A stretch of 64,000 nt of DNA from DASQFQ01 sp963811595 (GCA_963811595.1 CAWERW010000005.1:62001-126000); one strand, 5' to 3'; shown: positions 44,153 to 53,127, counted from the stretch's first letter. Notes: generated by a model from the letters alone, not told the origin. Program-made: numbers and translations.

Positions 44153-44780
44153 GCCGCCGAGCGCGGACGACCCTCGCGCGCGGCTGCTCGAGCGGCTGCG
44201 GCCCTACGTCGCCGACGAGCGCGTGCTGGCGGCGATCGAGGCGGTGCCGCGCGACCGCTTCGTGCCCGACTCGCTGCGCGAGGAGGCGTGGGACAACGTC
44301 GCGCTGCCGATCGGCTCGGGGCAGACGATCTCGCAGCCGCTCGTCGTCGCCCGCATGTGCGAGCTGCTCGCGCTGACGGGCGAGGAGCGCGTGCTCGACG
44401 TCGGCACCGGCTCGGGCTACCACGCCGCCGTGCTCGGGCGGCTGGCGGGCCACGTGTGGAGCATCGAGCGCCACGCGGCGCTGTCGAAGTCGGCCGCCGC
44501 CAACCTCGCGGCGGCGGGCGTCGGGAACGTCACGCTGCTCGTCGGCGACGGCGCGCGCGGGCACTTCTCCGCGGGTCCCTACGACGCGATCAACGTCGCC
44601 GCGGCGATGGACGACGTGCCCGTGGAGCTGTGCGAGCAGCTCGGCGAGGGCGGCCGGCTCGTCGGGCCGGTCGACGCGCACGACCAGCGGCTCGTGCTGC
44701 TGCGGCGCGCGGCGGCCGGGCTCGAGCGCGAAGCCCACGAGCGAGTCCGCTTCGTGCCGCTGATCAGGTCACTCGGCTGA
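44136..44780 (+). CDS. pcm: Protein-L-isoaspartate O-methyltransferase
   Basis: A 214-residue SAM-dependent repair enzyme for isoaspartyl damage. Conserved segments: AIEAVPRDRFVPDSLREEAWDNVALPIGSGQTISQPLVVARM (split across the substrate site), VLDVGTGSGYHAAVLGRL (SAM motif I), LLVGDGARG (motif II) and YDAINVAAAMDDVP (post-motif). Length is typical of bacterial Pcm. The GTG start lies within the last codons of pncA in another frame, so translation is probably coupled. The stop overlaps the convergent pncB by 17 bp. Confidence 0.93.
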   Translation: MRPWRRPPSADDPRARLLERLRPYVADERVLAAIEAVPRDRFVPDSLREEAWDNVALPIGSGQTISQPLVVARMCELLALTGEERVLDVGTGSGYHAAVLGRLAGHVWSIERHAALSKSAAANLAAAGVGNVTLLVGDGARGHFSAGPYDAINVAAAMDDVPVELCEQLGEGGRLVGPVDAHDQRLVLLRRAAAGLEREAHERVRFVPLIRSLG

Positions 44781-45858
44781 GCCGCGGGTTCGGGCGGTGC
44801 TCGCGCCCGACCTTCGCGCGCGGGTGCCCGTCGACGAGCACGACGTCGGCGGTGAAGTCGTTGGAGCCGCGGATCAGCGCGGAGCCGACGCCGTAGGCGT
44901 CGACCGGGACCTCCGCGGCCTCGAACGCGCGGATGCGGTCGGCGTTGAAGCCGCCCGAGACCACGATCCGCACGCCCGGGAAGCCGGCCTCGTCGAGCGC
45001 GTCGCGGACGAGGTGCACGAGCTCGGCGTCGACGCCCCGGGGCGCGTCCTCGCCGTGGCGGCGCTGCAGCTCGAGGTCGGCGAGCGCATCGGAGGTGTCG
45101 AGCCGCACGCCCCACAGGTCGGGCCCGAGCGCCTCGGCGACCTCGAGCGCGGTCGGCACCGAGTCGTTGACGAAGTCGACGAGCACCGTGACCTGCATCT
45201 GGTGGCCGAAGTGGCGCGTGAACGCGCGCGCCGCGGCCACCGTGTCGCCGTCGAACGCCGCGATCAGCCCGTGCGGCACCGTGCCGACGCCGCGCCCGCC
45301 CCACCACGACGCCTGCGCGTCGGTCGAGACGCCGATCGCGCCCGCCACGTGCGCCGCCCAGCCGTCCCCGGTCTGGACCAGCCAGTGGTCGTGGCGGGCG
45401 GGGAAGTAGAGGATCGGCTTGCCCGACGCCGCGTCGACGACCTCGCGGACGTTGCGCATGACCAGCGTGCGGCGCGCCACGCAGCCGAGGTAGACGGTCT
45501 CGAGGTGCGCGAACAGCGAGTAGTCGCCCTCGATCGTCATCACCGTCTCCCACGGCGCGATCTCGTCGCCCTCGTGCAGCGCATGGACCTCGAGCTGCTC
45601 CCAGCCGTCCTCCCACGAGCCGTCGGGGCTCCGGCGGCCGGCGCACAGGCGCAGCACCGCGATCGCCTCGTCGATGCCGCCGAGGATCGACTCCTTGCGC
45701 TGGAAGACCTGCATCAGGACGCGCGGGTTGCGACCCTCGAGCTCGAGCGTCGCCTTCGCGTAGTTGAAGTAGACGTCGGAGTAGTAGCCCTCGCGGATCT
45801 TCTCGATCGGGAGCCGGAAGACCTCGGGGGCCAGGCGCTCGCGCGCGGTGACGGCCAT
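44764..45858 (-). CDS. pncB: Nicotinate phosphoribosyltransferase
   Basis: A 364-residue enzyme forming nicotinate mononucleotide from nicotinate and PRPP, the step after nicotinamidase. Family segments include KIREGYYSDVYFNYAK, VFQRKESILGGIDEAIAVL, YFPARHDHW (the His that is autophosphorylated to drive the reaction), FGHQMQVTVLVDFVND and the phosphate-binding VSGGFNADRIRAF and YGVGSALIRGSNDFTADVV. It is shorter than the ~430-470 residue E. coli/human types and fits the compact actinobacterial form. Convergent with pcm and divergent from the 3-hydroxybutyrate dehydrogenase gene (21 bp apart). Confidence 0.94.
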   Translation of the reverse strand: MAVTARERLAPEVFRLPIEKIREGYYSDVYFNYAKATLELEGRNPRVLMQVFQRKESILGGIDEAIAVLRLCAGRRSPDGSWEDGWEQLEVHALHEGDEIAPWETVMTIEGDYSLFAHLETVYLGCVARRTLVMRNVREVVDAASGKPILYFPARHDHWLVQTGDGWAAHVAGAIGVSTDAQASWWGGRGVGTVPHGLIAAFDGDTVAAARAFTRHFGHQMQVTVLVDFVNDSVPTALEVAEALGPDLWGVRLDTSDALADLELQRRHGEDAPRGVDAELVHLVRDALDEAGFPGVRIVVSGGFNADRIRAFEAAEVPVDAYGVGSALIRGSNDFTADVVLVDGHPRAKVGREHRPNPRLSRVT

Positions 45859-45879
45859 CGCCGGAGTTAATCAGGGTTC

Positions 45880-46638
45880 GTGCTAGACAACCCGTTCGTG
45901 CCTGAGCGCTCCGTCATCGTGACCGGGGCGGCCGGAGGGATCGGCCGTGCCATCGCCCAGCGCCTGTCCGGCGACGGATGGGGCGTGCTCGCGGTCGACC
46001 TCGAGCCCGACCCCGACGGGCCGGGCGCGCCCCACGCCGCCGATCTGACCACCCGCGGGGGCAACCGCGGCGCCGTCGACGCCGCGCTCGAGCGCTTCGG
46101 CCGGATCGACGCGGTGATCCCCAACGCCGGCTTCCAGCACGTCGCGCCGGTGGCCGAGTTCCCCGAGGACCGCTGGGACGGGCTGATCGCGCTGCTGCTG
46201 ACGAGCCCGTTCCTGCTCGCCCGCTACGCCTGGGAGCACCTCGCCGCGAGCGGCGACGGCCGCTACATCGCGATCTCCTCGATCCACGGGCTCGTCGCCT
46301 CGCCGTACAAGGCGGGCTACGTCTCGGCCAAGCACGGCGTGCTCGGGCTCGTCAAGACGCTGGCGCTCGAGGGCGCCGACCAGGGCATCGTCGCCAGCGC
46401 GGTCTGCCCGGGCTTCGTGCGCACGCCGCTCGTCGAGAACCAGGTCGCCGACCAGGCCAAGGCGCACGGCATGTCCGAGGACGAGGTGCTCGAGAAGGTC
46501 ATCCTCGCCCCGCACGCGGTCAAGCGGCTGATCGAGCCGGACGAGGTGGCCGACGTCGTCGCGTTCCTGCTCGGCCCCGGGGGCAAGGCCTTCACCGGCG
46601 CGCCGGTGACGATGGACCTCGGCTGGTCCGCGAGGTGA
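45880..46638 (+). CDS. 3-hydroxybutyrate dehydrogenase
   Basis: A 252-residue classical SDR. NAD-binding VTGAAGGIGRAIAQRL, NAG motif VIPNAGFQHVAPVAEFPEDRWD, catalytic Ser and Tyr-x3-Lys in AISSIHGLVASPYKAGYVSAKHGVLGL, and the C-terminal DLGW. The GFQHVxPVxEFPxDxW and SIHGLVASPxKAGYVSAKH runs are specific for D-3-hydroxybutyrate dehydrogenases, which oxidise ketone bodies or PHB monomers to acetoacetate. GTG start. The stop overlaps the uppP start (GTGA), so the two are co-transcribed although unrelated in pathway. Confidence 0.93.
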   Translation: MLDNPFVPERSVIVTGAAGGIGRAIAQRLSGDGWGVLAVDLEPDPDGPGAPHAADLTTRGGNRGAVDAALERFGRIDAVIPNAGFQHVAPVAEFPEDRWDGLIALLLTSPFLLARYAWEHLAASGDGRYIAISSIHGLVASPYKAGYVSAKHGVLGLVKTLALEGADQGIVASAVCPGFVRTPLVENQVADQAKAHGMSEDEVLEKVILAPHAVKRLIEPDEVADVVAFLLGPGGKAFTGAPVTMDLGWSAR

Positions 46639-47450
46639 GCGCCCTCGAGGCGATCGTCCTCGGGATCGTGCAAGGGCTCACCGAGTTCCTCCCGATCTCG
46701 AGCACGGCGCACCTGCGGATCGTGCCCGCCTTCGCGGGCTGGGAGGACCCCGGCGCCGCGTTCACGGCCGTCACCCAGCTCGGGACGATGGCCGCCGTCC
46801 TCCTCTACTTCCGGCACGACCTGTGGCGGATCGCGCGGTCCACGCTGCGCGCCGTGCGCGACCCCGCCGAGCGCTCGTCACTGGACGCGCGGCTGGGCTT
46901 CTACATCCTCGTCGGCACGATCCCGATCGGGGTCTTCGGGCTGCTGTTCTCCGAGCAGATCGAGAACGGCGCGCGCAGCCTGACGCTGATCGGGTGCACG
47001 CTGATCCTGCTCGGACTGCTCCTGCTGCTGGCCGAGAAGCTCGCCAGCCACGAGCGGGAGATCGACACCTTCACCGCCCGCGACGGCATCATCATGGGCT
47101 TCGCGCAGGCGGCGGCGCTGGTGCCGGGCGTCTCGCGCTCGGGCGCGACGCTGACCGCCGGCCTGTTCCTCGGCTTCGAGCGGCGGGCGGCGGCGCGCTA
47201 CTCGTTCCTGCTCTCCGTGCCGGCCGTCGTGCTCTCCGGCGCGTTCGAGCTGCGCCATATCGGCGAGGGCGAGCACGCCTCGTTCGTGCCGACCGCGATC
47301 GCCACCCTGTGCGCGTTCGTCGTCGGCTACGCCTCGATCGCGTTCCTCCTGCGCTGGCTCGGCAACCACTCGACGGCCGTGTTCGTCGTCTACCGCGTCG
47401 CGCTCGGCGCGCTCGTCCTCGCCCTCGTCGCCGCCGGGACGATCAGCTAG
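46635..47450 (+). CDS. uppP: Undecaprenyl-diphosphatase
   Basis: A 271-residue integral membrane phosphatase recycling the lipid carrier of cell-wall synthesis. The first family box is LGIVQGLTEFLPISSTAHLRI (catalytic Glu and Ser cluster), and the second is ALVPGVSRSGATLTAGL with the essential Arg. About eight membrane helices follow the BacA/UppP topology. The usual SSTGH is SSTAH, a tolerated change. It gives bacitracin resistance in other bacteria. GTG start within the dehydrogenase stop. Confidence 0.96.
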   Translation: MSALEAIVLGIVQGLTEFLPISSTAHLRIVPAFAGWEDPGAAFTAVTQLGTMAAVLLYFRHDLWRIARSTLRAVRDPAERSSLDARLGFYILVGTIPIGVFGLLFSEQIENGARSLTLIGCTLILLGLLLLLAEKLASHEREIDTFTARDGIIMGFAQAAALVPGVSRSGATLTAGLFLGFERRAAARYSFLLSVPAVVLSGAFELRHIGEGEHASFVPTAIATLCAFVVGYASIAFLLRWLGNHSTAVFVVYRVALGALVLALVAAGTIS

Positions 47451-47451
47451 C

Positions 47452-48792
47452 TCAGCGCACGTCGACGACCTGGTGCATGGTCATCGGGTGCAGGTAGCAG
47501 AACAGCTCGTAGCGGCCGGGCACGCGGAAGCGCGTGGTGTGCGTCTGGCCGCGACGCAGCGTCGGGCTGCCGACGAGCGCCGGCCCGTTGGCGAACAGCA
47601 CGTTGTGCGGGGCGGCGCCCGTGAAGCGCCAGGTGAGCTTCGAGCCGGCGCGGAGGCGCACGCGCGGCGGTGAGAAGCCGTCGTCGCGGACCGCGACGCT
47701 CGCGCGCCGGCGCAGCCGCCGGGCGGGCCACGGCGGCTCGAGGATCTCGTAGCTGCGGCCGCGCTCGTCGAGGGCGTTGAGCGGCACGCGCACCAGCGGC
47801 GGCGCCGGCTGGAAGCGCTCGTACTTGCGCGCCTGGCGGCGATCGGCCGGCAGCGGCGCGCAGCCGCGCGGCGCCGGCCCGCGCGCGACGTAGACGTGCA
47901 TGATCGACATCACCCGCGGGTGCGGCAGCTGGGCGTCGTAGGCGCCGGTGAGGCGCAATCGCTCCCCGCGGCGGACCGGGATGCCCGTGCGCGAGCTGAA
48001 CGCGCTCGTGTCGAACGGGCCCGGCTCGTGCAGGATCGGGCGCGACGTGTAGTACGCGTGCTCCGGCGGCGCGTAGTACGGCCGCGTGTGCAGCAGGCGC
48101 CGGTTGCCGCAGCGCGGCTGCGAGAGCCACATGTCCTTGGCGCCGCCGTGCAGGTGCCCGCTCGCGGCGACGATCCGCCCGGCGTAGGGCATCCGCCACG
48201 TGTACCGACGCAGGTTGGTCGCGCCCGGCGGGCCGCCGCCCGGCACCGGGTAGCTGATGCTCGGCCCGCAGCCGTTCGCCCGCACCCAGAACGCCCGCAC
48301 CGGGGTCAGCTTCCGCGACGTGTCGACCGTGACGCGGTACTGGATGTAGACCTTGCGCACCGGCAGCCCGTGGCTCATCAGCATCGCGGTGATGCGCCAG
48401 CGGTCGTCGCGCCGGGTGCGGTAGCCGTAGCCGGCCGGCAGGTCGAGGCGCTGGTTCTCCTCGCCGGTGCCGTAGAACGCCTCGCCCCGCTGGCTCCGGC
48501 ACGCCAGCTTGGCGCCCGGCCGCCAGCGGCGCCGGAACACGGCGTGGTGCAGCATCACGTCGCGGATGCTCACGCGGCGCCCGCGCGCGTCGACGAGCCG
48601 CGCGTGCATGCGCACGATGTACCCGTCGGCCTTCGGCGTCGGCACCTCGGCGCGCGGGAACCTGACCTCGTAGCCGCCCACGGGATACGGCCCCGAGCGC
48701 AGCGTGAACGTCTTCAGCGCAGCGTCCGCCGGGGCGGCGCTGAGGGCCATGAGCGTGGCGACGGCCAGCACCGTACCGATCCGGCGATCCAT
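47452..48792 (-). CDS. Secreted PHM-like copper protein with C-terminal cupredoxin domain (paralogue)
   Basis: A 446-residue secreted protein (signal peptide IGTVLAVATLMALSAAPADA) with the same layout as the protein at 41105-42535. PHM-type ligands: His82-His83 in VMLHHAVF, His141 in MLMSHGLP, His213-x-His215 in SGHLHGGAKDMWL and Met295/298 in VMSIMHVYV. The cupredoxin domain (about 365-446) has His396, Cys432, His435 and Met437/439 (FCYLHPMTM); the Met spacing differs from the paralogue. Extra Cys (98, 175, 228, 311) could form disulfides, as in eukaryotic PHM. Substrate unknown; no transporter or copper chaperone gene is adjacent. Convergent with uppP. Confidence 0.8.
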   Translation of the reverse strand: MDRRIGTVLAVATLMALSAAPADAALKTFTLRSGPYPVGGYEVRFPRAEVPTPKADGYIVRMHARLVDARGRRVSIRDVMLHHAVFRRRWRPGAKLACRSQRGEAFYGTGEENQRLDLPAGYGYRTRRDDRWRITAMLMSHGLPVRKVYIQYRVTVDTSRKLTPVRAFWVRANGCGPSISYPVPGGGPPGATNLRRYTWRMPYAGRIVAASGHLHGGAKDMWLSQPRCGNRRLLHTRPYYAPPEHAYYTSRPILHEPGPFDTSAFSSRTGIPVRRGERLRLTGAYDAQLPHPRVMSIMHVYVARGPAPRGCAPLPADRRQARKYERFQPAPPLVRVPLNALDERGRSYEILEPPWPARRLRRRASVAVRDDGFSPPRVRLRAGSKLTWRFTGAAPHNVLFANGPALVGSPTLRRGQTHTTRFRVPGRYELFCYLHPMTMHQVVDVR

Positions 48793-48872
48793 CTCCGCGC
48801 AGCGAATCAGATCCCGAGCACCGTGTCGAGGCGGGCTCGTGCGCGACAGTCGCCGCGTGGGATGATCCGCGC

Positions 48873-50525
48873 GTGACGACGGCCCTCGAGGCTCTGGTCG
48901 CGTCGGGGCGGGCGGCGCTGCAGGCAGGCGACGCGGCCGGTGCCCGCCGGTCGTTCGAGGCCGCGCTCGAACGAGAGCAGAGCGGCATCGTGATGGAGGG
49001 GTTGGCCCGGGCGTTCTATCTCGAGCTCGATCACCCGGCCGCGATCGATCGCTGGGAGCGCGCCTATGCGCTGCATCGCGACGCCGGCGACCGCCTGGGC
49101 GCGGTGCGCGTCGCGCGCATGCTCGGGTACATGCACGGCACGGTTCTCGGCGAGCCGGCGGTCATGCGCGGGTGGCTGGCGCGCGCGCACCGGATGCTGG
49201 GGGACAAGCCCAGCGCGCTGGAGCGCGGTTGGGTATCGCTCGACGTCGCGCGCTTCTTCGAGCCCGACCCGGCCCGCCAGGAGGAGCTGTACGAGTCCGC
49301 CATCGCGGTCGGCCGGACGTTCGGCGACGTGGACCTCGAGTTCGTCGCGCTCGCCTACCTGGGGTCGAGCCTCGTGCGCGCCGATCGCACCGACGCGGGC
49401 ATGAGGATGCTCGACGAGTCGCTGGCGGCCGTGGCCGGCGACGAGCTCGACGACTTCATCTCCGCGCAGGAGATCTTCTGCCAGCTGTTCATGGCGTGCG
49501 AGCACGCACACGACGTGTCCCGGGCGGATCAGTGGATCCGGATCGGGATCGGCATCGCGGAGCGCCGCCGCCTGCCCGGAGTCGCGGCGTTCTGCAACAC
49601 GCACTACGGCGGGATCCTGACGGTGGCGGGGCGGTGGCCGGAGGCCGACGTCGCGCTCACCCAGGCGATCGGCCAGTGGGACCTCGGCCACCGCGCGTTG
49701 CGCGGGGGTGCCCTGGCCAGGCTCGCGGTGCTGCGTTTCCTGCAGGGCCGCTTCGAGGAGGCCGAGCAGCTGCTCGAGGGCCTTGACGGGCGGGCGGACG
49801 CGGCCGCCCCGCTGGCGGCCCTGCATCTCGCCGCCGGCCGGCCCGCCGTCGCGCGCGACGTCATCGAGCGAGCGCTGGAGCAGACGCGCCCCGCGAGCAC
49901 CGACGCCGTCCCGTTGCTCGCGCTGCTGGTCGAAGCGCACCTCTCCGCCGGCGCCGTCGAGGCGGCCGCAGCAGCCCGGGATCGCCTCACGGCGTGCGCC
50001 GAGCGGCATCCGAGCGACTACCTCTCCGCGGCCGCCGCATTCGCCGCGGGTCAAATCTGCCTAGCCACCGGCACGGGCGGCGCACTCGCCGCGCTGCGTG
50101 AAGCCCTCGCGTGCTTCATGCGGGCCGAGATGCCCTTGGAGGTGGCGCGCGTGCGACTCGCGATCGCCGGCCTGCTCGCGACGGACAGCCCAGAGGTCGC
50201 AACCGCTGAAGCGCGTTCCGCGCTGGAGGCGTTCGAGCTGCTGCAAGCCCAGCGACAGACGGGTGAGGCGGCAGCCCTGCTGCGCTCCCTCGGCGTTCGC
50301 GTGATGCCCGGACGACGCACGCGCGACGGGGTGCTCACCAAGCGCGAATCCGAGGTGCTGGATCTGCTCGGCCTGGGACTCTCGAACCCCGCGATCTCAG
50401 ACCGCCTCTTCATCAGCCGCAAGACCGTTGAGCATCATGTCGGCCACATCCTCGCCAAGCTCGACCTCAGCGGCCGGGCGGAGGCCGCCGCCTACGCCGT
50501 GCGCTCGAAACCAGCGCAGGAATAG
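48873..50525 (+). CDS. LuxR-type transcriptional regulator with TPR sensor region
   Basis: A 550-residue protein. The first ~450 residues are helical TPR-like repeats (for example AALQAGDAAGARRSFEAALE, ALARLAVLRFLQGRFEEAEQLLEG). The last 65 residues form a LuxR/GerE helix-turn-helix: LTKRESEVLDLLGLGLSNPAISDRLFISRKTVEHHVGHILAKL. No ATPase P-loop is visible, so it is not a full LAL/MalT regulator; the TPR region may bind a peptide or protein. It lies 47 bp upstream of a flavin monooxygenase gene in the same direction, the most likely target or operon partner. Confidence 0.9.
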   Translation: MTTALEALVASGRAALQAGDAAGARRSFEAALEREQSGIVMEGLARAFYLELDHPAAIDRWERAYALHRDAGDRLGAVRVARMLGYMHGTVLGEPAVMRGWLARAHRMLGDKPSALERGWVSLDVARFFEPDPARQEELYESAIAVGRTFGDVDLEFVALAYLGSSLVRADRTDAGMRMLDESLAAVAGDELDDFISAQEIFCQLFMACEHAHDVSRADQWIRIGIGIAERRRLPGVAAFCNTHYGGILTVAGRWPEADVALTQAIGQWDLGHRALRGGALARLAVLRFLQGRFEEAEQLLEGLDGRADAAAPLAALHLAAGRPAVARDVIERALEQTRPASTDAVPLLALLVEAHLSAGAVEAAAAARDRLTACAERHPSDYLSAAAAFAAGQICLATGTGGALAALREALACFMRAEMPLEVARVRLAIAGLLATDSPEVATAEARSALEAFELLQAQRQTGEAAALLRSLGVRVMPGRRTRDGVLTKRESEVLDLLGLGLSNPAISDRLFISRKTVEHHVGHILAKLDLSGRAEAAAYAVRSKPAQE

Positions 50526-50572
50526 GGGACCTCCCCGATGTGGTCAGGCAGCGACGCTGACAGCATCGCCGC

Positions 50573-51772
50573 ATGACCTCCTCATACGACGCGATCGTCG
50601 TCGGCGCGCGCTGCGCGGGCGCACCGACCGCCATGCTGCTCGCCCGCCAGGGCCACCGCGTCCTGCTGCTCGACTCGGCCGGCTTCCCCAGCGACACGCT
50701 CTCGACGCACGTGATTCACGCGCCGGGCGTCGCCGCTCTGAAGCGCTGGGGCCTCCTGGATGCCGTCACGGCCAGCGGCTGCCCGGCCGTCGAGTCCTAC
50801 TCGTTCGACTTCGGCCCCCTGACCATCAGCGGGACGACCCAGCCGTACGACGGCGGGTCGACGGCGTACGCGCCACGCCGGACCGTGCTCGACAAGGTCC
50901 TGGTGGACGGCGCTCGCGCAGCCGGCGCGGAGGTGCGCGAGCACTTCTCCGTCGATGAGCTCGTCACTGAGAACGGGGTCGTCGCCGGCATCCGCGGCCG
51001 CGCCGCAGGTGGACGAGCCGTGACCGAGCGGGCCCGCGTCGTCGTCGGCGCCGACGGGCGCAACTCGCGCGTTGCCAAGGCAGTCGGCGCCCACCGCTAC
51101 CACGAGAAGCCCAAGCTGCAGTGGTCTTACTACGCGTACTGGCGAGACCTGCCGGTGGACGGGTTCGAGATCTTCATCCGGCCCGATCGCGGATGGGCGG
51201 CGGTGTCGACCAACGACGAATTGACGATGCTCGTCGTGGGTTGGCCGCAGGCTGAGGCCGCTGCCTACCGCGCCGACATCGAGGCCAACTACCTCAAGAC
51301 GCTCGAGCTGGCTCCGGAGTTCGCGGCACGGGTACGCCGCGCGACGCGCGTAGAGCGCTTCAAGGGGGGCGCGAGCCCGAACTTCTTCCGCCGGCCGTCC
51401 GGCCCCGGCTGGGTGCTGGTCGGCGACGCCGGCTACACGAAGGACCCGATCACCGCCCAGGGGATCACCGATGCGTTCCGCGACGCCGAAGCGTGCAGCG
51501 CCGCCCTCGACGCGACGTTCGCCGGCCTGCGCGGCTTCGAGGACGCGATGACGGCCTACCAGGACGAGCGCGACGCCGCCGCGCTCGGGATCTATGAGTT
51601 CACGACCCAGCTCGCGACGCTGGAACCGCCCCCACCGGCGATGCAGGAGCTGCTCGGCGGCATCCACGGCGACCAGGCGGCGATGGATGCCTTCGTCAGC
51701 GTCAACGCCGGCACGCTGGAGCCGGCCGAGTTCTTCGCGAGCGCCGCTACCGGAGCCGGTGCCTTCGCATAG
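50573..51772 (+). CDS. FAD-dependent monooxygenase/geranylgeranyl-reductase-like oxidoreductase
   Basis: A 399-residue flavoprotein of the PHBH/GGR superfamily. FAD motifs: AIVVGARCAGAPTAMLLARQGHRVLLLD (Rossmann GxGxxG variant GARCAG), VVVGADGRNSRVAKAV (DG motif) and GWVLVGDAGYTKDPITAQGITDAFRDAE (GD motif). The substrate domain contains LQWSYYAYWRDLPVDGFEIF. Such enzymes hydroxylate aromatics or reduce isoprenoids using NAD(P)H. Context suggests control by the upstream LuxR-type regulator. Its stop is 5 bp from the 3' end of a convergent tRNA gene. Confidence 0.9.
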   Translation: MTSSYDAIVVGARCAGAPTAMLLARQGHRVLLLDSAGFPSDTLSTHVIHAPGVAALKRWGLLDAVTASGCPAVESYSFDFGPLTISGTTQPYDGGSTAYAPRRTVLDKVLVDGARAAGAEVREHFSVDELVTENGVVAGIRGRAAGGRAVTERARVVVGADGRNSRVAKAVGAHRYHEKPKLQWSYYAYWRDLPVDGFEIFIRPDRGWAAVSTNDELTMLVVGWPQAEAAAYRADIEANYLKTLELAPEFAARVRRATRVERFKGGASPNFFRRPSGPGWVLVGDAGYTKDPITAQGITDAFRDAEACSAALDATFAGLRGFEDAMTAYQDERDAAALGIYEFTTQLATLEPPPPAMQELLGGIHGDQAAMDAFVSVNAGTLEPAEFFASAATGAGAFA

Positions 51773-51777
51773 GGGAG

Positions 51778-51851
51778 CGGGAGCGACGGGACTCGAACCC
51801 GCGACCTCCGGCGTGACAGGCCGGCGCTCTAACCGACTGAGCTACGCCCCC
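51778..51851 (-). tRNA. tRNA-Asp (GTC)
   Basis: On the minus strand the cloverleaf folds completely. The acceptor GGGGGCG pairs with CGCTCCC (one G-U), the D-arm is GCTC/GAGC and the anticodon stem CCGGC/GCCGG carries the loop CTGTCAC with anticodon GTC. The T-arm is GCGGG-TTCGAGT-CCCGT and the discriminator base is G. No CCA is encoded. The anticodon reads Asp codons GAC/GAU. Confidence 0.97.
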
Positions 51852-51981
51852 TCTACGGCTCGCTAGTAAAGCAGAGAAGAGCCCCACCACCTGCCGAAAC
51901 CGAAACCGCTTCGAACGGCGCAACTGCGCTGCCGAGGCGGTGTTTCCGGAGGCGTCAACCGATCAGTCAGGAGGTGGGGCC

Positions 51982-52980
51982 ATGCCCCATTCTGCCAAGT
52001 CGCTCGCGGCGGTTCTAGCGAGTGCAGTGCTGGGCCTCGCGATCTGCAGTGCGACGGCGTTCGCGCTCACGATCGTCGGGACGCCCGGCAACGACCGCAT
52101 CCGAGGGTCGAACGACGCGGACAGGATCAATGCCCGCGCAGGCAACGACCGCGTGTTCGCGCGCGGAGGCAACGACCGCGTGCTGGGCAAGCGCGGGAAC
52201 GACACCGTCCACGCGGGCGAGGGCGACGACCGCGTGCATGGCGGGCGCGGCGACGACGCCGTGAATGCCGGTAGCGGCGACGACGTCGTCATCGGCAACC
52301 GCGGGGCCGACGTCGTCGTCGCCGAGCAGGGAGCAGATCGCCTGTTCGGGAACCTCGGCAACGACCGGCTCGAGGGCCGCGCAGGGCCGGACCGCCTGCA
52401 CGGCAACCGCGGCGACGACACGCTCATCGGCGACGTGCCGGTCGTGGGCGACACCGTCAGCCCCGACCGCCTGTTCGGCGGCCGCGGCAACGACACGCTG
52501 CGCGGCGGCGACGGGTTCGACCGCATCCACGGCGGCCCGGGTCAGGACACGTCAGAGGGCAACGGCGGCAACGACGTGATGTCCGGCGGCATCGGTCCCG
52601 ACACGCAGTCCGGCGGCCCCGGCGACGACCGGATCCTCGCCAACCGCGGTCAGGACACGACGAGCGGCGGCCCCGGCAACGACATCCTGTTCGCGCTCGC
52701 GCGGCGGGACGTCCGCGGCCCGAACGACCTGCTGGGCGACACGCTCCGCGGCGAGGACGGCGACGACAACCTGCGCGTGCGGGACGGCGAGCAGGACACC
52801 GTCAACTGCGGCAACGGAGTCGACACCGCCTACCTCGACTTCAAGGACGTGATCGAGGACGCCACCCCGGCGAACCCGAACGGGTCCTGCGAGGTCGTGC
52901 AGCGCGGCGCTCCGAACCCCGCGGACACCCGCGAGGAGGACGCGGAGGAGAACCCGGCGGAGGACAACCGGGAGGACTAG
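51982..52980 (+). CDS. Secreted RTX-type calcium-binding repeat protein
   Basis: A 332-residue protein with a signal peptide (SLAAVLASAVLGLAICSATAFA) and about 20 tandem nonapeptide repeats of the GGxGNDxLx type (for example GGRGNDTLRGGDGFDRIHGG). Calcium binding between repeats makes a parallel beta-roll. The tail is acidic (REEDAEENPAEDNRED), and no T1SS-type C-terminal signal or protease domain is evident, so it probably leaves through Sec. The ATG at 51982 is chosen for its strong AGGAGG ribosome site 7 nt upstream. Compositional repeats in the DNA (GGCGACGAC-like units) come from the protein repeats. Confidence 0.92.
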   Translation: MPHSAKSLAAVLASAVLGLAICSATAFALTIVGTPGNDRIRGSNDADRINARAGNDRVFARGGNDRVLGKRGNDTVHAGEGDDRVHGGRGDDAVNAGSGDDVVIGNRGADVVVAEQGADRLFGNLGNDRLEGRAGPDRLHGNRGDDTLIGDVPVVGDTVSPDRLFGGRGNDTLRGGDGFDRIHGGPGQDTSEGNGGNDVMSGGIGPDTQSGGPGDDRILANRGQDTTSGGPGNDILFALARRDVRGPNDLLGDTLRGEDGDDNLRVRDGEQDTVNCGNGVDTAYLDFKDVIEDATPANPNGSCEVVQRGAPNPADTREEDAEENPAEDNRED

Positions 52981-53001
52981 GTACGCGTGAATACGTTCCC
53001 G

Positions 53002-53036
53002 CCCGCCCCGGTGCGTTCAAACGCGCCGGGGACGGG
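53002..53036. terminator. Hairpin after the RTX gene
   Basis: Arms CCCGCCCCGGTGCG and CGCGCCGGGGACGGG around TTCAAA, about 14 pairs with one G-U and one bulged A. It begins 21 bp after the RTX stop and ends just before the ribosome site of the small ORF. No T-tract. Confidence 0.6.
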
Positions 53037-53048
53037 TAGGAGCGGGCC

Positions 53049-53108
53049 ATGTACATCGGACTGGGAACACTGCTCATCATCATCATCCTCCTGATCATCC
53101 TGCTCTAG
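53049..53108 (+). CDS. Very small hydrophobic protein, 19 aa
   Basis: ATG to TAG encodes MYIGLGTLLIIIILLIILL, a nearly pure membrane helix. A TAGGAG ribosome site sits 6 nt upstream. Hairpins flank the gene on both sides, so it may be its own transcription unit or be expressed by read-through. Very short Leu/Ile-rich membrane proteins are known in many bacteria as stress or regulatory peptides, but this one is not recognised. The good ribosome site and clean framing support it; its tiny size leaves doubt. Confidence 0.5.
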   Translation: MYIGLGTLLIIIILLIILL

Positions 53109-53127
53109 GAAACGCAGGCAGGGTGAC

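Noticed and set aside
51852..51981. Promoter for the tRNA-Asp or RTX gene in the 130-bp gap
   Set aside because: Only weak -10-like strings are present, with no -35 at a sensible distance; nothing firm enough to report.
52060..52800. Short tandem DNA repeats resembling a repeat array
   Set aside because: They encode the RTX nonapeptide repeats in one open frame; there are no constant repeats with unique spacers, so this is not a CRISPR array.
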